Shown here piece by piece: positions 16,879 to 25,972 of a stretch of 64,000 nucleotides of DNA. Position 1 is the stretch's first letter. Every line of letters starts with the position of its first letter. The notes below the pieces were generated by a model that saw only the letters and a program-made list of their open reading frames with translations, was not told the DNA's origin and ran no database searches. Both the position numbers and the translations under genes were made by a program. The stretch covers positions 372,001-436,000 of the forward strand of contig NZ_JAAVUS010000003.1 in the NCBI RefSeq assembly GCF_018449525.1, read 5' to 3'. This stretch comes from Bradyrhizobium sp. dw_78 (lineage in GTDB: Bacteria; Pseudomonadota; Alphaproteobacteria; Rhizobiales; Xanthobacteraceae).

Positions 16879-18000
16879 ATGGTGGATCAGGAATTGTCGT
16901 TCACGCTTCAACCCGGTGCCAATGGCATTCTGCCCGACCGCATGATCGCGGCGATGGCGGATGCCGGCCTGATCCTGCCGGCCTACCCGTTCGTCGAAAG
17001 CCAGATCCAGCCGGCCAGCCTCGACCTGCGGTTGGGCGATATCGCCTACCGGGTGCGCGCCAGCTTCCTGCCGGGGCCCGGCGCGACCGTGGCCGAGCGC
17101 ATCGACGAATTGAAGCTGCACGAAATCAACCTGAGCGACGGCGCGGTGCTGGAGACCAACTGCGTCTATATCGTGCCGCTGCTGGAGAGCCTCGCGCTGC
17201 CGGCGAACATCGTCGCCGCCGCCAATCCGAAAAGCTCGACCGGCCGGCTCGACGTGTTCACCCGCGTGATCGCCGACGGCACGCGTCGGTTCGACATGAT
17301 CGGCGCCGGCTATCACGGCCCGCTTTATGCCGAGATCAGCCCGAAGACATTTCCGGTGCTGCTGCGCGAAGGCTCGCGGCTGTCGCAGGTGCGCTTTCGC
17401 GTCGGCGATGCCATCCTCAGCGCCGATGAGCTCGACGCGCTGCACGATGCCGAGCGGCTGGTCGATATCGATGATGCCGATCTCGCCAGCGGCGTCGCGC
17501 TGAGCGTCGATCTCTCCGGCGAAAACGCCAACGGCTTCGTCGGCTACCGCGCCAAGCGCCATACCGGCGTGGTCGATATCGATCGCCGCGGCGGCTATGC
17601 GGTCGGCGAATTCTGGGAACCGATCCTGGCGCGGCCCGACGGCAGCCTCATTCTCGATCCCGGCGAGTTCTATATCCTGGCTTCCAAGGAAGCCGTGCAG
17701 GTGCCGCCGGATTATGCCGCCGAGATGGTGCCGTTCGATCCCCTGGTCGGTGAATTCCGCGTGCATTATGCGGGCTTCTTCGATCCCGGCTTCGGCTATG
17801 CCGGCGCCGGCGGGCAAGGGTCGCGCGCGGTGCTCGAAGTGCGTTCGCGCGAGGTGCCGTTCATCCTCGAACACGGCCAGATCGTCGGCCGGCTGGTCTA
17901 CGAAAAAATGCTGGCGCGTCCCGACGCCGTGTATGGCCAGCGCATCGGTTCGAACTACCAGGCGCAGGGCCTGAAGCTTTCCAAGCATTTTCGGGTTTAG
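16879..18000 (+). CDS. 2'-deoxycytidine 5'-triphosphate deaminase (PF06559 type)
   Basis: Predicted dCTP deaminase (373 aa) feeding dUTP/dUMP synthesis. It is the long two-domain alphaproteobacterial form: each half has a trimeric dUTPase-like fold, seen as QIQPASLDLRLGD in the first and IVGRLVYEKM near the end, with NPKSSTGRLDVFTRV as the conserved core. ATG 16879 is preferred; the frame is open 51 codons upstream but that part is the metZ riboswitch. Divergent from metZ, single gene, closed by a palindrome at 18039. Confidence 0.88.
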   Translation: MVDQELSFTLQPGANGILPDRMIAAMADAGLILPAYPFVESQIQPASLDLRLGDIAYRVRASFLPGPGATVAERIDELKLHEINLSDGAVLETNCVYIVPLLESLALPANIVAAANPKSSTGRLDVFTRVIADGTRRFDMIGAGYHGPLYAEISPKTFPVLLREGSRLSQVRFRVGDAILSADELDALHDAERLVDIDDADLASGVALSVDLSGENANGFVGYRAKRHTGVVDIDRRGGYAVGEFWEPILARPDGSLILDPGEFYILASKEAVQVPPDYAAEMVPFDPLVGEFRVHYAGFFDPGFGYAGAGGQGSRAVLEVRSREVPFILEHGQIVGRLVYEKMLARPDAVYGQRIGSNYQAQGLKLSKHFRV

Positions 18001-18038
18001 CCGGCTTAAAGCTGAAGCTTCTCTGTTCTGGCTCTTTC

Positions 18039-18079
18039 TAGAGCGCGATGGCGATCCAGCCTAAAGCTATCGCGCTCTA
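18039..18079. terminator. Perfect palindrome (module D copy 2) between convergent genes
   Basis: TAGAGCGCGAT (18039-18049) and ATCGCGCTCTA (18069-18079) are perfect 11-bp arms. The interior GGCGATCCAGCCTAAAGCT is the inverted counterpart of the module at 6234-6274. It lies between the deaminase stop and the stop of the minus-strand TPR regulator, which it overlaps, so it may serve both as terminator. Confidence 0.65.
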
Positions 18080-19792
18080 TTGTTCAGGCAGCCCTGCCTC
18101 GACAGCGAGTCGGATGATTCGATTATTCCCGGTGAGAAAAATCGGGCTGGCATTCTTGGTCGGCAGTGAGACGTTGGTCGCGTTCGAGCCGGGTCGTAGT
18201 TCGAGCGCTTTCGCCATCGTTGCCTTTGCTTCCTGATCTCGTCCGAGCTGATGATAGACGGCGGCCAAAAGAATTTGCGTGCGGCCTGTACCGGGCGTAA
18301 TTGCCAGTGATTGCTCCAGCCAGTGGGCCGCCTCGTCATAGCGTTCCAGCAAGGCGCAGGCCATTCCCGCTCCTAGCAGCCAGGTCCAGCGCGAAACTTG
18401 CGGAGTGTCGTACTCGTCGGCCTGTTTGAACGTCGCCAGCGCCTCGTCGAAGCGGCCTTGCAGCGTTTCCGCCAAACCCAGATTGAACAGCGCTGTGCCA
18501 TCCCAGGGATCCAAACTCAACGTCTTGGCGCAGGCGATGAGACTTTCGGAGATGTTGTTGGTTGCCGTGAGAAAACGGCAATAGGCTTCGAGGACCGGAA
18601 TATAGCGTGGCTTGAGCTGCAAGGCGTGATCCAGGATCGACCGTGCCCGGTTTTCCGTCGCGGGGATATCGGCCGGATCGTACCAGACTGTCTGAACGCC
18701 ACGCATGAGGTGACTGGCAAGTGCGACTTCGAGGTCGACATTGTCGGCGTCGGTTGCAAGCGCTTTCTCCAGCATGGCTTGCGCGGCGCGAAAGCGGTCC
18801 GGCGTGGTCTGGTTGATGACGGCCGTTGCCTGCTGGATCACGACCTCGGCGCTGTCGTCAAGCGGTTCGCCGTCGTTTCCGCCTTGCTTCGGACCGCCGG
18901 AATTGAGCAGCGCGTTGAGGCGAAGCGCCAGGGGATGACCGAGTCTTGCGGCGAGGCGAGATTGCTGGCTAGCCAAATCTCCCGCGGCTGCGTCGAGCCC
19001 AACCGACGTGGTCCACCGCACTTCGCCGGAGGCTGCAGAGGTCATGCGCGCCTGCATTTGCCAGGAACCCGCGCTCTGCTGCAACTCGCCGCTTACGACG
19101 AGGTCGGCTGGGTCGGCGGACTTGCCCTGCGGTGCCACCACCCGGATTCGATCGATCTTTGCCAGACCATCGACAAGGCGCTCGGTGACGCCGGCCGCCA
19201 CCGCGGCAAACTGCTGGTCGCCGCTTGCGGCGATCGGCATCACGGCAATGATGGGGGGCTTTCGTCCAAAGAGGGAGATCGGTCCGAAGATCGGCACGGC
19301 GGCAAGCCCGATGAGGGTACCGAGACCTGCGATGACGGCGAACGCCGACGAGCCACGCAGCCCGAACGGATGAAGCTTATGCCTCCTTGGCCCCATGAGC
19401 ACCGGCGGCGTTGCAGCCGCGGCTTCCAGTTCGCTATCTGTTGCAATGGCAGCCGCTTCCGGCTCGTCGGTGGCGGCTGCAGGGCTGGATTCGCTCGATA
19501 TTTCGGTATCAAACAGATAGCCGCGCCCCGATACCAGGCGGACCAGCTCGCGCCGATCATCGCCAAGCGCGGTTCGAATCTCGCGGATGCATTGGAACAG
19601 GCTGTCTTCGCCGACATGGACGTTCGGCCAAATCGCCTCGATCAGCTCCTGCTTGGAGAGGACCCGCCTGCCGCTGGTAGCAAGCAAATGCAGCATGGCG
19701 AAGGATTTAGGCCGCAGCCTGATCGCTTCGCCGTCACGACCGCGCAACTCGCCTCGCTGCAGATCGAGTTCATGGCCTGCAAAACGGATCAA
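18077..19792 (-). CDS. Winged-helix regulator with TM segment and TPR repeats (CadC-like)
   Basis: 571 aa. Residues 1-100 form an OmpR/CadC-type DNA-binding winged helix (LRPKSFAMLHLL, LIEAIWPNVHVGEDSLFQCI, LVSGRGYLF). A linker leads to one membrane span near residues 150-175, a TolB/adenylate-cyclase-associated-like domain (IAVMPIAASGDQQF) and C-terminal TPRs such as ALFNLGLAETLQGRFDEALA. It is likely a membrane-tethered one-component regulator; signal and targets are unknown. The start is TTG at 19792 because an in-frame TAG lies 9 bp upstream and AGGAA precedes the TTG. Confidence 0.8.
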   Translation of the reverse strand: MIRFAGHELDLQRGELRGRDGEAIRLRPKSFAMLHLLATSGRRVLSKQELIEAIWPNVHVGEDSLFQCIREIRTALGDDRRELVRLVSGRGYLFDTEISSESSPAAATDEPEAAAIATDSELEAAAATPPVLMGPRRHKLHPFGLRGSSAFAVIAGLGTLIGLAAVPIFGPISLFGRKPPIIAVMPIAASGDQQFAAVAAGVTERLVDGLAKIDRIRVVAPQGKSADPADLVVSGELQQSAGSWQMQARMTSAASGEVRWTTSVGLDAAAGDLASQQSRLAARLGHPLALRLNALLNSGGPKQGGNDGEPLDDSAEVVIQQATAVINQTTPDRFRAAQAMLEKALATDADNVDLEVALASHLMRGVQTVWYDPADIPATENRARSILDHALQLKPRYIPVLEAYCRFLTATNNISESLIACAKTLSLDPWDGTALFNLGLAETLQGRFDEALATFKQADEYDTPQVSRWTWLLGAGMACALLERYDEAAHWLEQSLAITPGTGRTQILLAAVYHQLGRDQEAKATMAKALELRPGSNATNVSLPTKNASPIFLTGNNRIIRLAVEAGLPEQ

Positions 19793-20691
19793 GCGTTCCT
19801 ACGACTTCGAAAGCTGAGGTAAGACCGCGGGAGATAGCAGCAAAATTCTGGAATGTCATCGCCGATGCGGTCACGATCTCGTCGCCGCCAGCCGGAGGTT
19901 TGGCGCAGTGAGCCGTGCCGCCCTGAAGACAAATTCATGTCTCAGATCGAACCAATCGGGAAGCCGCTCAACGGACAAGGCTGGCTCCGACGATCCACCT
20001 GCAGCTATCGGTGCGGGTGGCCGGGAATCGAGGGATTGCCCCGATCGTCTGCCAAATCGGCGTCTTTTCGCTTCAATGTTGGCTCTATCGGAAGGATTTC
20101 AGAGAGATTTCAGAATCTCTACGTGGCGCTGTAAGGACTTTCGCGTGGTCCTGTGAGAAGGGGATGGCGGGTTTGGCTCGCAAGGCGCCGAGGTTCGGCG
20201 GCTGGCAGGCCATGTCCATGCAGCGCTGCGAAGAGTGGCCTGTTTGGAACCGCCGTCGGGGCCGATTGCAGGGTTCTTGGCACATATGCTGGCCGGCTTT
20301 GCGCTGGCCGACGGCGGGGCCATTTTCTGTGCGCCAACCGGTATCGCCATCGAATGAGCGCGCCGTCACACCGGTAGGTTACCGTATCATTCGGTATGTT
20401 CATGTGGCGAAATGGCGAAACGGCCCCGCTGCAACGCAGGAAATGCTTAGACTTTAGTTGACGTATGTCGATGGTTCATATCGCTTTTGGCGTCGAACCA
20501 CCCGATGTGGTGCCCAAACGGGGCCGTTTCGCCCTCCGCGCGATCATGTGCGGCGCACCATACGTGCGGCGTATCGCTTCTTCACGAAACGAATATTGCT
20601 GAGGTTGGCCCGGCCACTAAGAATGCTTCTAACGAGGTTCGTTGCGGTCGCCGATTTCTGATCGGGGCAGATACGCACAGGGTGAGGAAGC
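19793..20691. other. 0.9-kb gap before the catabolic region
   Basis: No frame here has a convincing start, ribosome site or recognisable product, so I treat it as non-coding or decayed DNA. Visible structure: a repeated GATTTCAGA near 20097-20115, and a perfect 15-bp inverted repeat at 20414-20533 (own entry). It marks the change from housekeeping genes to accessory modules. Confidence 0.5.
20414..20533. repeat. 15-bp perfect inverted repeat around a 90-nt core
   Basis: GGCGAAACGGCCCCG (20414-20428) and CGGGGCCGTTTCGCC (20519-20533) are exact reverse complements separated by 90 nt. The core includes TTGACG (20458-20463), a weak -35 candidate. It is 160 bp upstream of the Rieske gene. It may be a very small mobile element, a structured leader or a regulator site. 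Confidence 0.75.
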
Positions 20692-21057
20692 ATGACCGAA
20701 TACAATGCCGGAAGAGTCTCGGACTATGCTGACGGCGACCGCAAGGTTGTCGTCTGTGGCGAGTCCGAGGTGGGTGTCTTCAAGATCGATGGCGAATTCT
20801 ACGCTTGGCATAACCGCTGTGCGCATCGCGCCGGACCGATCTGCCAGGGCCGCATCATGAAAAGGGTGCTCGAGCCGGTCGCGGAGGACCACACGGTCCG
20901 TGCCCAGGCCTATGACGAGGCCGAGTTCAACATTGTTTGCCCATGGCATGGCTACGAATACAGCATCAAGACGGGAGCCCACCAGGGCAATCCGCGCATT
21001 CGTCTGCGCAAGGCGGAGATATCGATCCGGGACGGAGAGATCTATGTCCGCGTCTGA
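20692..21057 (+). CDS. Rieske [2Fe-2S] ferredoxin-like protein
   Basis: 121-aa soluble electron carrier. Cluster ligands are C43 and H45 (CAHRAGP) and C83 and H86 (CPWHG). The ligand pairs are about 37 residues apart; the common ferredoxin spacing is 15-17, so an insertion of about 20 residues sits between them. GAGGAAG precedes the ATG. No oxygenase alpha subunit or reductase is nearby. It is instead followed by an unknown protein and an amidohydrolase in an overlapping operon, so its electron partner is unknown. Confidence 0.88.
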   Translation: MTEYNAGRVSDYADGDRKVVVCGESEVGVFKIDGEFYAWHNRCAHRAGPICQGRIMKRVLEPVAEDHTVRAQAYDEAEFNIVCPWHGYEYSIKTGAHQGNPRIRLRKAEISIRDGEIYVRV

Positions 21058-21400
21058 CAGCCGCCGCAACGATCCATATGGCTGGATCGACGCCATGGCG
21101 CCCGACCTGTTGCGGTCGTCCCGCGAACTGGTCGCGAGCGATGAGGCCTATCGCGTGTCCGATGAGGCTGTTGCGCAAATTCTGACGGCGGCAATCAGGC
21201 TGTATGTCGCGAAATCGGATGGCGAAGAAAGAACATTTCCGCCGATAGCCGGTCAACGCGACAGCGAAATGACTCCCACTGAACTGTTGTCCGCCGTCGC
21301 CGAGATGCTGCGCGCGCTGCATTTGAGTCCGATGGAGCTTGCGCTGTGGTACCGCCGCCGGCCCGACGAGGACAGTTATTATCCCGGAGCGAAATCATGA
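21044..21400 (+). CDS. Unknown 118-aa protein in Rieske-amidohydrolase operon
   Basis: Not recognised. The start at 21044 overlaps the Rieske end by 14 bp and the stop overlaps the amidohydrolase start by 4 bp (ATGA), so it is tightly embedded in the operon and very likely expressed. The composition suggests a helical protein, with an N-terminal GWIDAMAPDLLRSSREL region and a C-terminal MELALWYRRRPDED stretch. No cysteines, signal peptide or membrane span are seen. A partner or maturation protein for one of its neighbours is possible but unproved. Confidence 0.75.
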   Translation: MSASDSRRNDPYGWIDAMAPDLLRSSRELVASDEAYRVSDEAVAQILTAAIRLYVAKSDGEERTFPPIAGQRDSEMTPTELLSAVAEMLRALHLSPMELALWYRRRPDEDSYYPGAKS

Positions 21401-22638
21401 ATATACAGAGCAAGATCAACCCGCAATTTGCGCCCACGCAGCAGATCGATGTTTACACCGATACGCGCGATGTGCTCGCGCACGCCAAGCGCAATGCGAT
21501 CAAGCGTGGGTTGGATGACTGGTTCATTGTCGATATCGATGCCCATCACGTCGAGTCGGTCTCCTGGAAAGAAGTCGTCACCTACATCGAAGATCCCGTG
21601 ATTCGCGATAACGCGATGCGGTATCAGATGGAGCGGATCGGCGCCCCTCCCTACGGCCTCAATGGCGACCTCGGGCTGCGTTATCAGTCGGTCGGCGGCC
21701 GCATCCCCCATCAGGATGACCAGCGCGAGGCCGTCACTGAAACGGACGTGCATCGCGACGTCGTTCTGACGCGCCGCGCGATGGATTCCCTTGGCGTGGA
21801 CAACATGGTGGTGTTTCCGACGCCGATGCTGTTTCTCGGCATGCACCCCCAGCCCGAAATGGAGGTGTGGCTTGGCCGCGCCTATAATCGCTGGATGAGT
21901 GAGCGGATCCTTGCCGGCGATGATCGCATCAAGACCTTGATCTATCTCCCGTTCAATACCCCGCAGGAAGCCGAGCGCGCGGTAGAGGAGTTTGGCGACA
22001 ACAAGGGCGTCATCGGCTTCTGCGTGACCAGCACGCGCTACAAGCCGGTGCATCACAACGACTATATGCGGCTCTATTCGATGATCGAGGAACGCGGCAA
22101 GCCGCTCGCGTTTCACGCCGGCTATCATTGGCAGGACCCGTCGCTTGCCACGGTGAACCGTTTCCTCGGCATGCACGCGCTCGGATTCGCGTGGTGCAAC
22201 ATGGTCCACATGACGAACTGGATCCTCAACGGAATTCCCGAGCGCTTTCCGAAGCTGAAGTCCATGTGGGTCGAAAGCGGGCTGGCATGGATACCCTTCC
22301 TGATGCAGCGGCTGGACGATCAATATCTGATGCGGCCGTCGGAAGCGCCTCAACTCAAGCGCATGCCGAGCGAATACATGAACACCAACTGCTTCTATAC
22401 GACGCAGCCGATGGAGACGACGCACCCGAAGGCCTTGCAGAATACGTTCGAAATGATCAAGGCCGAGACGCAGCTGATGTTTTCGTCGGACTGGCCTCAT
22501 TTCGACTTCGACCTGCCGCAAGAGATCTGCGACCTGCCGTTCCTCGACGAGCAGGCCAAGCGCAACATCCTCGGCCTGAATGCAGCACGGCTTTTCAATC
22601 TCGACCCTACGCCGGTGAAGAAGCTGGTTCAGAAATGA
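21397..22638 (+). CDS. Amidohydrolase 2 family metal-dependent hydrolase/decarboxylase
   Basis: 413 aa, TIM-barrel amidohydrolase_2 (ACMSD/resorcylate decarboxylase superfamily). The metal-binding start is DIDAHHVE (D48, H50); a His in FHAGYHW and the late Asp D365 in SSDWPHFDFD complete a plausible site. Members decarboxylate or hydrolyse aromatic and heterocyclic acids. The start is fixed by the ATGA overlap with the preceding gene. An MFS permease of the anion:cation symporter type follows 95 bp downstream, which fits import of an aromatic acid. Confidence 0.88.
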   Translation: MNIQSKINPQFAPTQQIDVYTDTRDVLAHAKRNAIKRGLDDWFIVDIDAHHVESVSWKEVVTYIEDPVIRDNAMRYQMERIGAPPYGLNGDLGLRYQSVGGRIPHQDDQREAVTETDVHRDVVLTRRAMDSLGVDNMVVFPTPMLFLGMHPQPEMEVWLGRAYNRWMSERILAGDDRIKTLIYLPFNTPQEAERAVEEFGDNKGVIGFCVTSTRYKPVHHNDYMRLYSMIEERGKPLAFHAGYHWQDPSLATVNRFLGMHALGFAWCNMVHMTNWILNGIPERFPKLKSMWVESGLAWIPFLMQRLDDQYLMRPSEAPQLKRMPSEYMNTNCFYTTQPMETTHPKALQNTFEMIKAETQLMFSSDWPHFDFDLPQEICDLPFLDEQAKRNILGLNAARLFNLDPTPVKKLVQK

Positions 22639-22733
22639 TCAGCGACCGATTTGCCTGACAATAGGCATCGTCCAATCAGAAGCGGCTCAGAAAAGCCGCG
22701 TGGAAAATAACGCGTTCAACGACGGGGGGGATC

Positions 22734-24047
22734 ATGTCGACGATTGCCGCAGCGGACTATTCGGTCGAACGAGCAAAATCCGGGGAAGTCATCAGCAAGG
22801 TCTGGCGAAGGCTCATCCCTTTCCTGTTCGTCTTGTACATCATCAACTATCTGGACCGGATCAACATCGGCTTTGCGGCGCTGTCGATGAATAAGGATTT
22901 GATGTTCAGCGCGACCGTTTTCGGCCTGGCCAATTCAATCTTCTACTTCGGATACGTGGTCTGCGAAATTCCAAGCAACCTTCTGATGGCGCGTTTCGGT
23001 GCGCGTGTCTGGATCGCGCGCATTCTGATCTCCTGGGGACTGGCGTCGGCGGCGACCATGCTGGTGGTCGGACCATACAGCCTCTATGCCATACGGTTCC
23101 TCGTCGGCGTTCTCGAGGCCGGTTTCGTTCCGGGTGTGCTGCTTTACCTGACGTACTGGATCCCGAATTCGCATCGGGCCCGCGCCAATGGATACCTCAT
23201 GATGGCGCAACCCGTCGCCATGGCCCTTGGCGGAGGCATATCAGGCCTCATCCTTGAGCATTTTAACGGCGCCATGGGCCTTCAAGGTTGGCGGTGGATG
23301 TTCTTGTGCGAGGGACTTCCCGCTGTCGTTCTCGGCTTGGCTTCTTATTTCTACCTGACCGATAGGCCGAGCGACGCAAGCTGGCTTGCCGAGGGCGAAA
23401 AGGCTGCGCTCGCTTCACTCGTCAGAGAGGAACGAATTGCGGGCCCGGTACGGCAAAAGCCGTCGATTCTCAAGCAAGTGATGGAGCCCAGTATTCTTCT
23501 GCTGGCCGTGGCATATTTCTGTCTAGTCAACACGATCAACGCCAACGCCACCTGGATTCCCACGATTGTGCGCGATGTTCTGAAAACGTATTCGCTGACA
23601 TCCGTGGGACTTGTCACGGCGATTCCGGCCGTCTGTGCGCTCATCCTCATGCCGATCTGGACGCGAAATTCGGACAGGACGCAGGAGAGAAAGGGGCACG
23701 TGATCACAGCCCTGATAATGGCTGCGGTCGGTTGGCTGATGGTGATCTATTTTTCGCAGCCTGAACTCCGGCTGGCGGGACTCATCTTCACGGTGTCGGG
23801 GGCGTTTTGCGCCATGAGTGTTTTTTGGACGTTGCCCCAGGCGATTCTCTCCGAGGAAGCGAGGCCGGCCGGCATCGGGCTCATCAGCGCGGTGGGGCTG
23901 CTCGGGTCAGCGGTAAGCCCGGCGGTGATCGGCATACTTCGTGACCTGACGGGCAATTTCAACGCCGGACTTTTCTATGTCACAGCCTTGCTGGTGGTTT
24001 CGATGGTGCTGATCTGGGCTGTAGGTCGTCGCCACCGAGTATCTTAA
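22734..24047 (+). CDS. MFS transporter, phthalate/anion:cation symporter type
   Basis: 437-aa permease with about twelve spans. The opening LIPFLFVLYIINYLDRINIG is the signature of the ACS (phthalate permease-like) MFS family, and the loop 2-3 region follows as expected. It probably imports an organic anion processed by the amidohydrolase upstream. A G-rich run (22725-22730) serves as ribosome site. A GCGGCT/AGCCGC hairpin at 22682-22699 lies 35 bp ahead. It ends tail to tail with the LysR gene, sharing four bases. Confidence 0.9.
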   Translation: MSTIAAADYSVERAKSGEVISKVWRRLIPFLFVLYIINYLDRINIGFAALSMNKDLMFSATVFGLANSIFYFGYVVCEIPSNLLMARFGARVWIARILISWGLASAATMLVVGPYSLYAIRFLVGVLEAGFVPGVLLYLTYWIPNSHRARANGYLMMAQPVAMALGGGISGLILEHFNGAMGLQGWRWMFLCEGLPAVVLGLASYFYLTDRPSDASWLAEGEKAALASLVREERIAGPVRQKPSILKQVMEPSILLLAVAYFCLVNTINANATWIPTIVRDVLKTYSLTSVGLVTAIPAVCALILMPIWTRNSDRTQERKGHVITALIMAAVGWLMVIYFSQPELRLAGLIFTVSGAFCAMSVFWTLPQAILSEEARPAGIGLISAVGLLGSAVSPAVIGILRDLTGNFNAGLFYVTALLVVSMVLIWAVGRRHRVS

Positions 24048-24943
24048 AGCATGGTCAGCTTGGATTGCAGGCGTGTGGCGGCGATGAAGGCCTCGATGAC
24101 CGGAGAAAGTTCCTTATAGGCGATGGCGAGTTCGAACTGGACGGGAGTTCCGGCTCCCGTCAATTCGCGGAACGCAACGCCTTGACGTCCGCCTTTCACC
24201 AGCGCGCGCGAGACCAAAGCGACGCCCATGCCTCCGGCAACGAGGCTCACGATTGTATCCATTTGCGGGGCTTCCTGACCGACCAACGGGAAGAAGCCCG
24301 CCTGTAGGCAGGCGGTGTGAATGATGCGGTGAAGACCCGGGCCTTGGCGTTCCGGAAACAGGATCCAGGATTCGCTGGCCATATCCGTCAGCGCAATTTC
24401 TTCCTTTTGCGCCAGCGGGTGCTCTTCAGGGATCGCGGCGACCAAGCGGTTTTGTGCCACGATTTCAGATTTCAGATATTGTGCGTCTTGCAGCGGAGGA
24501 ATGACGAAGCCGAGATCGATGCTACTCTTTTGCAGCAACTCGATTTGCTGTCCGGTCATCGCCTCCCGCAGTTCGAGTTTGATCTGCGGGTAGTGTTCGC
24601 GAAAACGCAGCAGGATCGCGGGAAGAATCTCTCGGGCTGCACTTGCGACGAACGCTATTCGCAGCAGGCCGGTCAACCCTTCGCCGGCCTGACGTGCGGC
24701 CAACATGGCGCGCTCGGCCTGTTCGACCGTTCTGCGAGCCTCCTTCAGGAAAATCTGGCCGGCCTCGGTCAGCCGCGTGATCCTGTTTGTCCGTTCGATC
24801 AGGGTTGTGCCGATTTCATCTTCGATCCGTTGAATCGTTGACGTAAGCGGCGGCTGGGCCATGTTCAGCCGCTCAGCCGCGCGACGAAAGCTCAGCTCTT
24901 CCGCGACGGCGATAAATTGCTTGAACTGTCGAAGCTCGATCAT
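24044..24943 (-). CDS. LysR family transcriptional regulator
   Basis: 299 aa. The N-terminal winged helix is MIELRQFKQFIAVAEELSFRRAAERLNMAQPPLT (given here in two parts: MIELRQFKQFIAVAEELSF, then RRAAERLNMAQPPLT), followed by IERTNRITRLTEAG and a periplasmic-binding-like effector domain. Start 24943 is chosen on family alignment; a 25-codon upstream extension is not family-like. Convergent with the MFS gene, and likely regulator of the Rieske-amidohydrolase-MFS unit (inference from proximity). An 8-bp perfect dyad, GGCCATCC/GGATGGCC (24961-24980), lies 18 bp upstream of its start. Confidence 0.92.
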   Translation of the reverse strand: MIELRQFKQFIAVAEELSFRRAAERLNMAQPPLTSTIQRIEDEIGTTLIERTNRITRLTEAGQIFLKEARRTVEQAERAMLAARQAGEGLTGLLRIAFVASAAREILPAILLRFREHYPQIKLELREAMTGQQIELLQKSSIDLGFVIPPLQDAQYLKSEIVAQNRLVAAIPEEHPLAQKEEIALTDMASESWILFPERQGPGLHRIIHTACLQAGFFPLVGQEAPQMDTIVSLVAGGMGVALVSRALVKGGRQGVAFRELTGAGTPVQFELAIAYKELSPVIEAFIAATRLQSKLTML

Positions 24944-25274
24944 CCCAGGAGGGATCCCATGGCCATCCGCAAGGATGGCCTGATTGAATGGCCGGTCCCA
25001 ACCGCGAGCCCGATGCATCGGGCCGGTCTTCTGCGGGAATCAGGTGATATCCGATCACATGCCGGCGTGTCTGCAACTTATCCGGAGTTTCCGATGGGTC
25101 ACAAGGGCGCAGCCCATGCGCAATGGATCTCGGCCGTTTAGTTAGGGCCGGCGCCATGGTTGCGACGGGCATCCGGAAAATCCGGCCCTGGACTAGGGGG
25201 GAGGGGCAGCCATAGCAGGTCATCAACCCGCTTGGCGGCGCGCGCAGTCTCGGGTAATCAGGAGAGGCAAATCT
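24944..25274. other. Gap between LysR gene and tRNA-Gly
   Basis: Holds the LysR promoter side with the GGCCATCC-GCAA-GGATGGCC dyad (24961-24980) and presumably the tRNA promoter. No credible ORF is seen. Confidence 0.4.
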
Positions 25275-25348
25275 GCGGGCGTAGTTCAATGGTAGAACGG
25301 CAGCTTCCCAAGCTGCATACGAGGGTTCGATTCCCTTCGCCCGCTCCA
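25275..25348 (+). tRNA. tRNA-Gly (anticodon CCC)
   Basis: A complete cloverleaf of 74 nt: acceptor GCGGGCG pairs with CGCCCGC (25338-25344), discriminator T, encoded CCA (25346-25348). The anticodon arm is GCAGC-TTCCCAA-GCTGC with anticodon CCC, and the T arm contains GTTCGATTC. It reads GGG glycine codons. It sits alone between two regulatory genes of accessory modules. Confidence 0.96.
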
Positions 25349-25402
25349 ATTCTCTCGGTGCCCGGTGGGGCTGCAGCGGATGAATCTTGCCGCCGGCCTC
25401 TT

Positions 25403-25972
25403 CTACTGGCGCGGTGAACCTGCCTGCAAGGCAGGCGATGTGTAGTCCAGCAACCGGATGGACTGATCGGCGGTCCGGACCAGATCGGACATCACCTTGC
25501 GAAGTTTCTTGAAGTCGTTCGCGGAAAGACAGCTGAACAGCATGTCATTTGCCGGCCGTTGAACCGGCGCAAGCTCATTGAGCAGTGCTCTCGCTTTGGC
25601 TGTGATGGTCAGAACGACCCGGCGCCGATCCTCGGCGTCGGTCGCCTTTTCGACCAGGCCGGCGGCCACCAGTTTGTTGATTTCGATGGTGATGAAAGCG
25701 CCGCTGAAGTGCAGGTGGTCGGCGACCAGGTTGACCCCGACCTTCTCTTCGTTTCCGCTCAAATGGGCGATCGCGATCAGAACGGTGTACTGGGTGCCGG
25801 AAAGGCCGATCACCTGGCCAATCTGGTTGCGTATTTCCTGCAGGCGGGCGGCGAAGGCCAGCGTGTCGTGGAGGAACTGGCGAAATGCTTCGTCTGAACC
25901 GCCGACCAGAAGCTCGGGCCGTGAAACCGTGGGCTCGTGAACGACTTTCTTTGATCTGGCTTTCGTGACCAT
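25403..25972 (-). CDS. MarR family transcriptional regulator
   Basis: 189 aa. The winged helix covers about residues 60-140: LSGTQYTVLIAIAHL, VADHLHFSGAFITIEINKL and the wing DAEDRRRVVLTITAKA, the D-x-R-x-R motif of MarR proteins. ATG 25972 has GGAGA 6 bp upstream and is preferred over a start 26 codons earlier. Divergent from ubiX-ubiD, with a palindrome over a TATAAT box between them, so it probably represses that unit and releases on binding a phenolic ligand. Confidence 0.9.
   Translation of the reverse strand: MVTKARSKKVVHEPTVSRPELLVGGSDEAFRQFLHDTLAFAARLQEIRNQIGQVIGLSGTQYTVLIAIAHLSGNEEKVGVNLVADHLHFSGAFITIEINKLVAAGLVEKATDAEDRRRVVLTITAKARALLNELAPVQRPANDMLFSCLSANDFKKLRKVMSDLVRTADQSIRLLDYTSPALQAGSPRQ

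Noticed and set aside
20011..20457. 148-codon ORF upstream of the Rieske gene
   Set aside because: Composition and poor start context do not support a protein; it ends inside the 15-bp inverted repeat region.
20692..21057. Rieske gene as part of a ring-hydroxylating dioxygenase
   Set aside because: No alpha/beta oxygenase subunits or reductase are near; the linked gene is an amidohydrolase.
25275..25348. tRNA-Gly as attachment site of an integrated island
   Set aside because: No integrase and no second copy of the tRNA 3' end were found in the window, and accessory modules lie on both sides.
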